Assembly (NCBI GenBank): GCA_035629935.1
Contig: DASQLQ010000003.1
Coordinates: 1-19,292 of the forward strand
Source: DASQLQ01 sp035629935
GTDB lineage: Bacteria; Actinomycetota; CADDZG01; WHSQ01
Length of the DNA: 19,292 nt
Reading direction: 5' to 3'
Part shown: piece after piece, positions 1 to 6,411 of the stretch
How positions within the stretch are numbered: position 1 is the first letter of the stretch
Layout: the number at the start of each line of letters is the position of its first letter
Position numbers and translations under genes: made by a program
Notes under the pieces: generated by a model
The model's input: only the letters and a program-made list of their open reading frames with translations
Told to the model about the DNA's origin: nothing
Databases searched by the model: none

Positions 1-1941
1 CCGGCCGAGTACGGAGCGTTGCAGATCGTTCCCGAGGACTGGAAAGCCACCGATACAGCCGCGGTTGCCAGTCTTATCGGTTCCCAACTGGGAGTCGGCG
101 GCGGTGGCGAGCTCGAGAACGCAGCGTTCATCAGTGCCCTCGAGAAGCAGGGCTTCAACTACAAGCAAGCGCGCAAGATCCTCAAAGATTTCAACTTCCC
201 CGACGACCCTGAGTCGCCTCGAACGACTAACAAGCGTTTCGTCTGGAACACGAACCTTGGGAAGCTCGATAAGTCCTCGCGGGCTCTTCCCGACGACGCA
301 GCAGCGGTCGCCCGCCGAGCTGCGGCGGTCACCGACACCCCCGACTACGTCGACGCGCCGTGGGGCCGCATCCCCCTGTCGTTCCCCGACGCGATGAGCA
401 ACGCACTGCTCGTGGGTTCCGAGCTTTCGGAATCGGGGCGCCCGATCGCGGTGTACGGCCCCCAGGTCGCTTACTGGTCGCCCGAGATCCTGATGGAGAT
501 CGACATGCACGGACCGGGCATCGATGCTCGAGGTGTTGGTTTCCCCGGCATATCGCAGTACGTGTTGCTCGGACGTGGCGCCGACTACGCGTGGAGCGCG
601 ACATCCGCGGGCGGTGACCAGGTCGACACCTTCGCCGAAGAACTATGTGATCCGGCCGGCGGAGAGGCGACCGTCGACAGCACCGGTTACGTGAATCACG
701 GGACGTGTGTAGAGATCTATTCCCGGACGGATTCCTGGCAGGCGAAGCCAACGGCGGCCAGTGTCCCCCCGACGACCGTCCAGGTCTCGATGACCACCGA
801 GCGTACCGATGACGGGATCATCCAGGCGAGAGGGATGGTCGACGGCAAGCCGGTTGCATTCACGGCACAACGAGCCTCATTCGGAAAGGAGGTCGACTCG
901 GCCCTCACCTATGTCGAGATCTCCGACCCCGCGAGGATCAACGGTCCGAAGGACTTCCAGAAGGCGTTCGCGCGCTTCGCGTTCACGTTCAACTGGTTCT
1001 ACCTAGACCCGAAGGACATCGCGTGGCAGCTCGGTGGCTATCACCCACTGAAAGCCAAGCACATCGACCCCGACCTGCCGGTGTGGGGCGACGGGAAGTG
1101 GGACTGGCGAGGTCTTCTCTCGGCCGCCGGTACGCCGAAGGAGATCAACCCCAAGAAGGGTTGGATGACTTCGTGGAACAACAAGCAGGCGCGTGGGTTC
1201 CGGGCGAACGATGGCAACTTCTCTTACGGACCGGTTCAGCGTGTCCAGATGCTCGACGACGGGATCAAGAAGTACAAGAAGAAGGGGAAGATCAGTCTCG
1301 TCGACCTCGTAAACATCATGGGCGAAGCTGCAACAACCGATCTTCGGGGGACGCGAGTTCTTCCGTTCATGCTCAAGGCCGTCGGTAAACCAAAGGACGA
1401 GCGATTGAGCTCTGCCGTTGCCTTACTCAAGGAGTGGGTGAAGTCCGGGGCACATCGACGCGACAAGGATGCGGACGGGACGTACGAGAATTCTCCCGCG
1501 ATCGCTTTGATGGACGAGTGGTGGGAGCTTGCCGCGCAAGCGATCTTCAAGCCGACCTTGGGTGATGCGTACGACGTGCTTCCGATGGGACATCACGATG
1601 CTCCACGGGCCCAGGGGAGCGCTTTCCAGAGCGGCTTCTATAGCCACATCCAGAAAGACCTGCGGACGGTCCTGGGATTGAAGGTCAAAGGCAAGTTCTC
1701 ACGCATCTACTGCGGTAAGGGCAAGCTGAAGGTCTGCCGGGCAGACCTGACCGCGAGCCTGGACGCAGCGGTGAAAGCTCTGGAGGCCGAGTTCGGTGCC
1801 GACCAGACGGCTTGGGATGCGGATGAGGCCGGCGACTCGATCGACTTCACACCCGTAGGACTCCAGGATCAACCAAATATGCCGTGGCAGAACCGCCCGA
1901 CGTTCCAACAGGTCCTCGAGTTCGGGCCGGCCCCCAAGTAG
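1..1941 (+). CDS. Penicillin acylase family protein, 5' end outside the window
   Basis: Frame 1 is open from the first base, so the true start, signal peptide and first part of the alpha chain lie upstream. The family is the Ntn hydrolases that cleave amide bonds of beta-lactams, acyl-homoserine lactones or related N-acyl compounds, usually exported and self-processed. The likely nucleophile is Ser133 of the visible part (AMSNALLVG, codon at 397), followed by GRPIAVYGPQVAYW, DMHGPGIDARGVGFPG and GRGADYAWSATSAGGDQVDT, which match the start of a beta chain. Further on, WRGLL and GWMTSWNNKQA match the conserved Asn region. About 646 residues are visible; the paralogue at 15155 has 884, so roughly 200 are missing here. 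The residue before the nucleophile is Met rather than the usual Gly. It ends 14 nt before a strong hairpin, so it is the last gene of its transcript. The substrate cannot be told from sequence. Confidence 0.9.
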   Translation, partial: PAEYGALQIVPEDWKATDTAAVASLIGSQLGVGGGGELENAAFISALEKQGFNYKQARKILKDFNFPDDPESPRTTNKRFVWNTNLGKLDKSSRALPDDAAAVARRAAAVTDTPDYVDAPWGRIPLSFPDAMSNALLVGSELSESGRPIAVYGPQVAYWSPEILMEIDMHGPGIDARGVGFPGISQYVLLGRGADYAWSATSAGGDQVDTFAEELCDPAGGEATVDSTGYVNHGTCVEIYSRTDSWQAKPTAASVPPTTVQVSMTTERTDDGIIQARGMVDGKPVAFTAQRASFGKEVDSALTYVEISDPARINGPKDFQKAFARFAFTFNWFYLDPKDIAWQLGGYHPLKAKHIDPDLPVWGDGKWDWRGLLSAAGTPKEINPKKGWMTSWNNKQARGFRANDGNFSYGPVQRVQMLDDGIKKYKKKGKISLVDLVNIMGEAATTDLRGTRVLPFMLKAVGKPKDERLSSAVALLKEWVKSGAHRRDKDADGTYENSPAIALMDEWWELAAQAIFKPTLGDAYDVLPMGHHDAPRAQGSAFQSGFYSHIQKDLRTVLGLKVKGKFSRIYCGKGKLKVCRADLTASLDAAVKALEAEFGADQTAWDADEAGDSIDFTPVGLQDQPNMPWQNRPTFQQVLEFGPAPK

Positions 1942-1954
1942 TTCCGAAAACCTC

Positions 1955-1992
1955 GCCCGTCGGAAGCAAGCCCCTTGTGGCTTCCGGCGGGC
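1955..1992 (+). terminator. Strong hairpin terminator after the first acylase gene
   Basis: GCCCGTCGGAAGC (1955-1967) pairs with GCTTCCGGCGGGC (1980-1992) over 13 positions with one T-G wobble, around a 12-nt loop. No T-run follows, which is common for intrinsic terminators in high-GC actinobacteria. It lies between the acylase stop and the ribosome-binding site of the next gene, separating the two transcripts. Confidence 0.8.
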
Positions 1993-2033
1993 ACGTCTAC
2001 CGTGCTTCATGGCGGTAAGAGGAGGTAATCGAA

Positions 2034-2552
2034 ATGGCTCGAAGTCGTCTGCTGGTCCTGCTTGTAACCATCGCTTGCTTCGGGTTGATCGCGTGCGGCG
2101 ACTCGACTCCCACCAGTGCCACCGATGCTGGGGGAGACACAACTGAGGAACAGCCGGAGGTGGAGACCGAAGAGGAACCAGAAGCAGGCATGCCCGGTGC
2201 CTTCGAGAAGAAGGACTGTCTCGAGGTAGCCGAGGCGATGGGCGGCGCACTGGGCGGGATGGGCGCAGACCCCAGCGTGGACTTCGATAAAGCAATCGAA
2301 GGGATCCGGAGGGCCGGCGATGCTGCCCCCGAAGAGATCCGCGACGATTTCAACGTGTTCGCCGACGCCATGGCTGAGTACCTCACCATCCTGAAAGACG
2401 GGGGGATCGATTTCAGCGACCCGGCTACGTTCTCGACGCCGAAGGCTCAGAAGGCTGTCAAGGAAGCGACGGCCGTACTCGAGGATCCCAAGGTCAAAGA
2501 GGCACAGGCAAACATCGACAAAGCGATGACGGATCTTTGCGGAACGGGCTAG
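2034..2552 (+). CDS. Small helical lipoprotein, function unknown
   Basis: The 172-residue product starts at an ATG preceded by a good Shine-Dalgarno (AGAGGAGGT, about 2020-2028). The N-terminus is a lipoprotein signal peptide: Arg3 and Arg5, a hydrophobic stretch, then the lipobox LIAC with Cys21 as the lipidated residue. Residues 22-55 form an acidic Thr/Glu/Pro-rich tether. From about residue 57 the sequence looks alpha-helical, with only two further cysteines, Cys62 and Cys169, at opposite ends of the domain; a disulfide closing a helical bundle is plausible. I do not recognise the family. It is probably anchored on the outer face of the membrane. Its stop codon overlaps that of the opposing DinB gene, so there is no intergenic room for a terminator. 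Confidence 0.85.
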   Translation: MARSRLLVLLVTIACFGLIACGDSTPTSATDAGGDTTEEQPEVETEEEPEAGMPGAFEKKDCLEVAEAMGGALGGMGADPSVDFDKAIEGIRRAGDAAPEEIRDDFNVFADAMAEYLTILKDGGIDFSDPATFSTPKAQKAVKEATAVLEDPKVKEAQANIDKAMTDLCGTG

Positions 2553-3100
2553 GTCTGCCCCTCGGATCCCAATCGATCGAAACCGCGGTTGACGTCCCAG
2601 ATGTGGTGGACCGGGTCATGGATCAGATATCGAGCGAATGATTCAACTGTGAAGTTCGCGCCGTCGCTTCGTTTACCGGTTCGTTCCCACTGATCACCCG
2701 CAACCTGATCGAACCTCGTCGCAAGAGTTTTGGCCGCGGCAGCTAGGTCTGCGGCAACCCGAGCGGGGTCCTGCTCGCCGTATCCGTCTTCGATCGAGGC
2801 AGCATCCTGATCCCAATTCGGATACGACGGGTCGTCCGTCTCGAGCATCATCCGAAGGCGTTCGTCGTATAGACGGAAGACGTCTCGAACGTGGCATGCA
2901 TACTCGAGAGCCGACCACACTGTCTCTGATGGCCGCCGATCGGCGGCTGGGTTCTCGAGCATTGGCTGCCATCGCTCCGCGTTGTCGCGGATCATCGCCC
3001 CGACCTGTTCCCGCGGGAACGACCTGACGTCGAAGCTGCACTCGGGACAGGGGCGTTCGAGGACCCACGTCCAGTCCTTGGTATCTGGGACGATCGCCAT
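2549..3100 (-). CDS. DinB-fold protein (DinB/mycothiol-dependent enzyme superfamily)
   Basis: The 183-residue protein starts at ATG 3100; an in-frame GTG lies directly before it at 3103. The DinB four-helix fold is supported by the histidine pattern of the superfamily's metal site: EYACHVRDV (His70) and YLIHDPVHHIWDV (His161, His165, His166). The start, RPCPECSFD, carries a Cys18-x-x-Cys21 pair that may bind zinc or a thiol. Actinobacterial relatives include mycothiol-dependent S-transferases and many uncharacterised proteins, so a thiol-transfer or detoxification role is possible but unproven. No Shine-Dalgarno precedes the start. A TATAAA box sits on the minus strand at 3114-3109, 6-9 nt before the start codons, suggesting a leaderless transcript. 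It is convergent with the lipoprotein gene and divergent from the gene at 3190. Confidence 0.85.
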   Translation of the reverse strand: MAIVPDTKDWTWVLERPCPECSFDVRSFPREQVGAMIRDNAERWQPMLENPAADRRPSETVWSALEYACHVRDVFRLYDERLRMMLETDDPSYPNWDQDAASIEDGYGEQDPARVAADLAAAAKTLATRFDQVAGDQWERTGKRSDGANFTVESFARYLIHDPVHHIWDVNRGFDRLGSEGQT

Positions 3101-3189
3101 CACGGCGATTTATACCGCCTCTGCTGATGACCCTTTACCCTCCCGGTCGAAGGCGGTCCGGCCCTCGGACCGCGGATGGGAGGTAGTGG
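3101..3189. promoter_or_regulatory. Divergent promoter region between the DinB gene and a secreted protein gene
   Basis: This 89-bp gap separates two divergent starts. On the minus strand TATAAA (3114-3109) matches a -10 box at five of six positions and predicts transcription starting at about 3102, essentially at the DinB start codon; I see no clear -35. On the plus strand a perfect 8-bp inverted repeat (3153-3173) sits just before the ribosome-binding site GGGAGG of the gene at 3190. No convincing plus-strand promoter was found by eye. Confidence 0.45.
3153..3173 (+). repeat. Perfect 8-bp inverted repeat next to a ribosome-binding site
   Basis: GCGGTCCG (3153-3160) and CGGACCGC (3166-3173) are exact inverted copies around a GCCCT loop. 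The repeat ends a few bases before the GGGAGG Shine-Dalgarno and 16 nt before the ATG at 3190. It could be an mRNA hairpin in the leader that affects translation, or an operator for a dimeric regulator. The sequence cannot decide between the two. Confidence 0.5.
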
Positions 3190-3690
3190 ATGAACAGGTG
3201 GCAAACCTTCGGTCTCTTGTTGACGACGCTCTTGGTGGGCGTGCTGGTGGCGGGTCTGATGCCGGCGATGTCGCAAGGCGGCGGCCAGCGTTTCGTTCTT
3301 TGTGAGAAGAACGGCAAGCAAGATTTCGAGCAGGACATCGATACGGATGGAGACGGCCAGTTCAGCGTCGGAGACATGTTCGTGTTTTCTGAGCCCACCT
3401 TTGATTCGAACGGAAAGCGCATAGGTAAGACTGCAGGATCGGGGACTGTGATCAGGACCTACGGGGAGCGCGATGCTCTCGTGGCTATCACCGTGAATGC
3501 CCAGATAGACGGCGGCGAGTTGGAGATACAGGGCGCCGTCAAGGGCTCCAACTTCCGCAAGTCACCGGCGTTCGCCATCGTTGGAGGCACCGGCCGCTTC
3601 GCCGGGGCCGGCGGGTCCCTCACCGTCGACGAGGGAGTTGGATGCGGAGGCTTCGGTAGGGGCGACAAGATCACGGTCGACCTGAACTAG
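3190..3690 (+). CDS. Secreted dirigent / allene oxide cyclase barrel-like protein
   Basis: The 166-residue product has a Sec signal peptide: Asn2-Arg3, a long hydrophobic core to about residue 24, then AMS-Q cleavage near residue 28. GGGAGG 8-10 nt upstream supports the ATG. The mature part shows the pattern of small actinobacterial exported proteins related to the dirigent/allene oxide cyclase beta-barrel: GDGQFSVGDMFVFSEP, a run of beta strands, then FAIVGGTGRFAGAGGSLTV near the C-terminus. The stretch DTDGDGQFS resembles a calcium-binding loop and may bind a metal. Bacterial members have no assigned enzymatic activity, so I call only fold and location. It is a single-gene unit, divergent from the DinB gene and closed by a GC-rich terminator. 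Confidence 0.8.
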   Translation: MNRWQTFGLLLTTLLVGVLVAGLMPAMSQGGGQRFVLCEKNGKQDFEQDIDTDGDGQFSVGDMFVFSEPTFDSNGKRIGKTAGSGTVIRTYGERDALVAITVNAQIDGGELEIQGAVKGSNFRKSPAFAIVGGTGRFAGAGGSLTVDEGVGCGGFGRGDKITVDLN

Positions 3691-3702
3691 CCAAGAACGA
3701 AA

Positions 3703-3732
3703 GGGGCGGGGTCTCTGGTCTGGCCCCGCCCC
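3703..3732 (+). terminator. GC-rich hairpin terminator
   Basis: GGGGCGGGG (3703-3711) pairs exactly with CCCCGCCCC (3724-3732); inner bases may add a wobble and one more pair. It starts 13 nt after the stop codon of the secreted protein gene. There is no T-run, as is usual for actinobacterial intrinsic terminators. Confidence 0.8.
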
Positions 3733-3740
3733 GTTCCATC

Positions 3741-4192
3741 AGCAGGTCGCGTCCAAGGACGTACGGCCAGGGTTGTACCGTCATCGTGTGGCGTGGCGCA
3801 GGGGTATTGCACTCGCAATAATCGGAGTTGTTCTCTTCACTCCTCGTAGTGCCGGCGAGTGGGGGATCGGCGGCGGTTCCGGCGACCATTTAGTAGGGCG
3901 CATCCTCGCTCCCAGCATCAACGAGGCTTCGGTAAGAGACCGGCGCCCCAGAGATCCCGCCGACGAGGCGGAACGCTCGAAATGGTTGCCGTTCGCGGCC
4001 GTGCCGACAGGCTCGGCGATGGCTGCCCCGAGCATCCTGCGTCTCCAGATGGTTGTTTCTCACGCGATCGCACCTCAGATCCGATTCCAAACCTCGCGCG
4101 ATCCGACCCGCGCTCCTCCCCTTATCTAGAGACAACTTCAACCACCACACGTCTGGCGCCGATCTGCGCGCCTTCATCGAAAGGAACGATCG
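3741..4192. other. Gene-poor intergenic stretch of about 450 bp
   Basis: Nothing here is convincing as a gene. One plus-strand reading frame, 3773 or 3788 to 4129, begins with a signal-like segment (WRRGIALAIIGVVLF), but the rest has low complexity, no recognisable motif and no Shine-Dalgarno. Other frames over the same stretch look equally random. A 6-bp inverted repeat, TATTGC-ACTC-GCAATA, lies at 3805-3820. The end of the stretch carries AAGGA (4181-4185), the ribosome-binding site of the small gene at 4193, whose promoter must lie in this region. A decayed gene is possible. Confidence 0.5.
3788..4129 (+). CDS. Doubtful small open reading frame with a hydrophobic N-terminus
   Basis: A frame opening at GTG 3788 (or TTG 3773) codes for about 113 residues. 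The first 20 or so, AWRRGIALAIIGVVLF, could be a signal peptide or membrane anchor. After it the sequence is rich in Arg, Pro and Ala without a domain I recognise. It has no ribosome-binding site, and overlapping frames are about as long. I list it only because of the signal-like start; it may be chance coding or the remnant of a secreted protein gene. Confidence 0.2.
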   Translation: MAWRRGIALAIIGVVLFTPRSAGEWGIGGGSGDHLVGRILAPSINEASVRDRRPRDPADEAERSKWLPFAAVPTGSAMAAPSILRLQMVVSHAIAPQIRFQTSRDPTRAPPLI

Positions 4193-4333
4193 ATGAGTGT
4201 CGAGCTTTGTCCGAGCTGTGGAGAACCAACGATCGAGGGACGGATGAATTGCAATAAGTGTGGAGCGGTGTATCCGGATGTCTCTGAGCGGGAGCTCACG
4301 TGGGATCCGTCTGAGAAGGAAGAAAACAAATAG
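4193..4333 (+). CDS. 46-residue zinc-ribbon protein
   Basis: This very short gene encodes 46 residues with two knuckles, CPSCG (Cys6, Cys9) and CNKCG (Cys20, Cys23), spaced like a zinc ribbon binding one zinc ion. The tail is acidic and charged (WDPSEKEENK). AAGGA at 4181-4185, 7 nt before the ATG, is a good ribosome-binding site. Such mini zinc ribbons act as nucleic-acid or protein adaptors, but no specific function can be assigned. Its last codons, GAAGGAAG (4315-4322), also look like the ribosome-binding site of the next gene, and its TAG stop overlaps that gene's probable ATA start. The two are therefore probably translationally coupled. Confidence 0.75.
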   Translation: MSVELCPSCGEPTIEGRMNCNKCGAVYPDVSERELTWDPSEKEENK

Positions 4334-4698
4334 CTGCTCGCTGGTGGGTCCTGGTGTCGGTGGCTGTCGCCTTGGCGATGGGCGGCTGTTCCGATGTTGT
4401 ATTCGTCGAGCGTGTCACGATCACGAACCGAACGGATTACCCGGCAAGCGTAGATGTGACTGATGCCAACCGGACCGAGTGGCTTGGTCTCGGCCTCGTT
4501 CACCACGATGGGCGTCACGCCTTCGGTGAGGTGATCGACCAAGGGGAGGTATGGATCTTTCGCTTCGACTACGCGAACAAACATCATCAAGAGGTTGAGG
4601 TCACCCGATCAGAGCTCCAGCGAGACGAATGGCAAGTCGAGGTACCGGGCTCTTTCGGGGACGAGCTGCGGCGGCTCGGCTTCGAGCCCCCTCCATGA
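4330..4698 (+). CDS. Small lipoprotein, probable ATA start (alternative GTG at 4354)
   Basis: From GTG 4354 the protein would be 114 residues with a signal region lacking any positive charge (MSVAVALAMGGC). Reading from ATA at 4330 adds eight residues and gives a normal lipoprotein signal, AARWWVLVSVAVALAMGGC, with Arg4 and the lipidated cysteine near residue 20. There is no ATG, GTG, TTG or CTG between the upstream in-frame TGA (4312) and CTG 4351, and AAGGAAG (4316-4322) lies 7 nt before the ATA. The mature part (NRTDYPASVDVTDANR, VIDQGEVWIFRFDYA, ending GFEPPP) looks beta-rich; I do not know its function. It lies 38 nt upstream of khtT, perhaps in the same transcript. Confidence 0.65.
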   Translation: MAARWWVLVSVAVALAMGGCSDVVFVERVTITNRTDYPASVDVTDANRTEWLGLGLVHHDGRHAFGEVIDQGEVWIFRFDYANKHHQEVEVTRSELQRDEWQVEVPGSFGDELRRLGFEPPP

Positions 4699-4736
4699 TC
4701 GAATGAGCAACTCGCCACTGATGAAGGGAGGAGGCG

Positions 4737-5222
4737 ATGAGTGAGATCCACGAAGTAAAGCTTCCCGGAGTGGGGGTTCGCTACGAGTTTGAGACCGCTG
4801 AAGGCAAACGGATCGGAGTCATCTCGCATCGAACCGGCCTAAGGGAGATTTACGTCTCGCGTTCGGACGACCCCGACGAGTTCAATCGCGTACTTGGGCT
4901 ATCACCCGACGATGCCCGGACCTTGGCCGAGCTACTCGGCGCGACCCGAGTCGCCGAACAACTCGCTGAGTTGCAGCAGCGCATCGAGGGGTTGGTGATC
5001 GATTGGCTGCCGGTTCGGGAGGACTCTGTCTACGCCGGCCGCACGATCGGTGAGGCCCGCGTCCGGACGCGTACGGGCGTCTCCGTTGTCGCGATCGTGC
5101 GCGGTGAGGATGCAGTGCCGGCACCCGGGCCGAATGAGCGGCTCAACACCGGCGATTACCTGGTTGTGGTGGGAACGCCCCGAGGTGTCGAGCAGGCCGT
5201 CGAGCTGCTGCGCGCCGGCTGA
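4737..5222 (+). CDS. khtT: Regulatory subunit of a KhtU-type cation/proton antiporter
   Basis: The 161-residue cytoplasmic protein resembles Bacillus KhtT/AmhM. The N-terminal domain (about 1-70) begins VKLPGVGVRYEFET and contains REIYVSRSDDPDEF. The C-terminal part (about 78-160) is a TrkA-C (RCK-C) ligand-binding domain with DWLPVREDSVYAGRTIGEA, GVSVVAIVRG and LNTGDYLVVVGTPRGVEQ. In characterised systems this subunit gates the membrane antiporter in response to nucleotides such as c-di-AMP or ATP and to pH; which ligand applies here is unknown. GGGAGGAGG (4726-4734) is a strong ribosome-binding site. The antiporter gene starts 6 nt after its stop, so the two are co-translated. Confidence 0.9.
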   Translation: MSEIHEVKLPGVGVRYEFETAEGKRIGVISHRTGLREIYVSRSDDPDEFNRVLGLSPDDARTLAELLGATRVAEQLAELQQRIEGLVIDWLPVREDSVYAGRTIGEARVRTRTGVSVVAIVRGEDAVPAPGPNERLNTGDYLVVVGTPRGVEQAVELLRAG

Positions 5223-5228
5223 GCTTAG

Positions 5229-6395
5229 GTGGAGCACCCCGAACTTCTGGTTGAGCTCGGCGCCATCCTCGTGGGGTTGGCGTTCTTGTCGCGCCTTGCC
5301 GGCCGCATCGGCATGCCGACCATCCCTCTCTACTTAACGGCCGGCCTCGCTTTCGGGAAGGGAGGGATCCTTCCTCTGGTCACTGCCGAGGGCTTCGTTC
5401 AGGTTGGAGCCGGGATCGGCCTGATTCTGCTTCTGTTCATGCTGGGGCTCGAATACACCGCTGCCGAGCTGACCTCGACGCTTCGGACCCAAGCACGGGT
5501 CGGAGGGATCGATTTCCTCCTCAACTTCACTCCGGGGTTCGCCGCAGGCCTGTTGCTGGGTTGGGGATCGGTGCTGGCCTTTGTTCTGGGAGGCGTCACT
5601 TACGTGTCCTCGTCCGGGATCGTTGCCAAGGTTCTTTCGGATCACGGGTGGACGGGTAACCGTGAGACGCCCGTTGTGCTGTCGACGCTGGTTATTGAAG
5701 ACCTCGCGATGGCCGTCTACCTTCCGATCGCTGGGGCGCTGCTCGTTGGCCGCGGGGATCTTTCGACCCTGGCTCCTGCTCTCGGCGGGGTCGTCCTCGT
5801 CGTGCTGATCTTGCGTGCTGCCACGAGGATCGAAGTAGGCGTGAGCCGCCTGGTGTTCAGCCGTTCGGATGAATCGTTACTGCTCACGATCCTGGGCATG
5901 ACGATCCTGATCGCCGGGGCGGCCGAACTGATCGGCGTTTCAGCCGCAGTTGCCGCTCTACTTGCAGGGATCGTTCTTTCAGGACCGGCTGCCGACAGGG
6001 CGCTCGGACTTTTGTCGCCGATGCGCGATCTGTTCGCCGCGATGTTCTTCGCTTTCGTTGGGTTGTCCGTCGATCCAAGCTCGATCCCACCGGTGCTGGC
6101 GCCGGCAGCAGTGCTGGCTGTGGTCACGATCCTGACGAAGTTCGCGACCGGGTGGATCGGAGCTGCTCGTGCTGGGATCGGGATTCGTGGTCGAACGCGA
6201 GCTGGAGCGATGTTGACCGCGCGCGGCGAATTCTCGATCGCGATCGCAGGATTAGCTACGGCAGCCGGAGTGGTCGCCGGTTTCGAGGCACTCGCGATCA
6301 GTTACGTTTTTGTTCTTGCCATCGTGGGCCCGATCTTCGTTCGTTTCGCAGATGCGATCGGTGAATCTCTTGTCCGTAGAGTAAAGGTTCCTTAG
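5229..6395 (+). CDS. khtU: Cation/proton antiporter of the CPA2 family (KhtU type)
   Basis: The 388-residue membrane protein, with roughly 11-13 hydrophobic segments throughout, exchanges a monovalent cation (K+, Na+ or NH4+) for protons. CPA2 features are GLILLLFMLGLEYTAAEL, TYVSSSGIVAKVLSD, the acidic pair in VIEDLAMAVYLPI, AAVAALLAGIVLSGPA, and TARGEFSIAIAGLA near the end, which matches the conserved RGEF motif. It lacks the C-terminal NAD-binding TrkA-N domain of KefB/C, in keeping with regulation through the separate KhtT. The GTG start at 5229 has almost no Shine-Dalgarno, so translation probably depends on ribosomes finishing khtT. The stop lies only 16 nt from that of the convergent gene at 6412, with no visible terminator between them. 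Confidence 0.9.
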   Translation: MEHPELLVELGAILVGLAFLSRLAGRIGMPTIPLYLTAGLAFGKGGILPLVTAEGFVQVGAGIGLILLLFMLGLEYTAAELTSTLRTQARVGGIDFLLNFTPGFAAGLLLGWGSVLAFVLGGVTYVSSSGIVAKVLSDHGWTGNRETPVVLSTLVIEDLAMAVYLPIAGALLVGRGDLSTLAPALGGVVLVVLILRAATRIEVGVSRLVFSRSDESLLLTILGMTILIAGAAELIGVSAAVAALLAGIVLSGPAADRALGLLSPMRDLFAAMFFAFVGLSVDPSSIPPVLAPAAVLAVVTILTKFATGWIGAARAGIGIRGRTRAGAMLTARGEFSIAIAGLATAAGVVAGFEALAISYVFVLAIVGPIFVRFADAIGESLVRRVKVP

Positions 6396-6411
6396 AGTCA
6401 GAAAACGTCCT

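Noticed and set aside
3805..3820. Short inverted repeat TATTGC-ACTC-GCAATA considered as an operator
   Set aside because: Six base pairs with no nearby convincing gene start; it does not match the CIRCE spacing. Chance is likely.
3859..4257. 132-residue Arg-rich plus-strand frame
   Set aside because: The composition looks like random high-GC translation and it overlaps the better supported zinc-ribbon gene.
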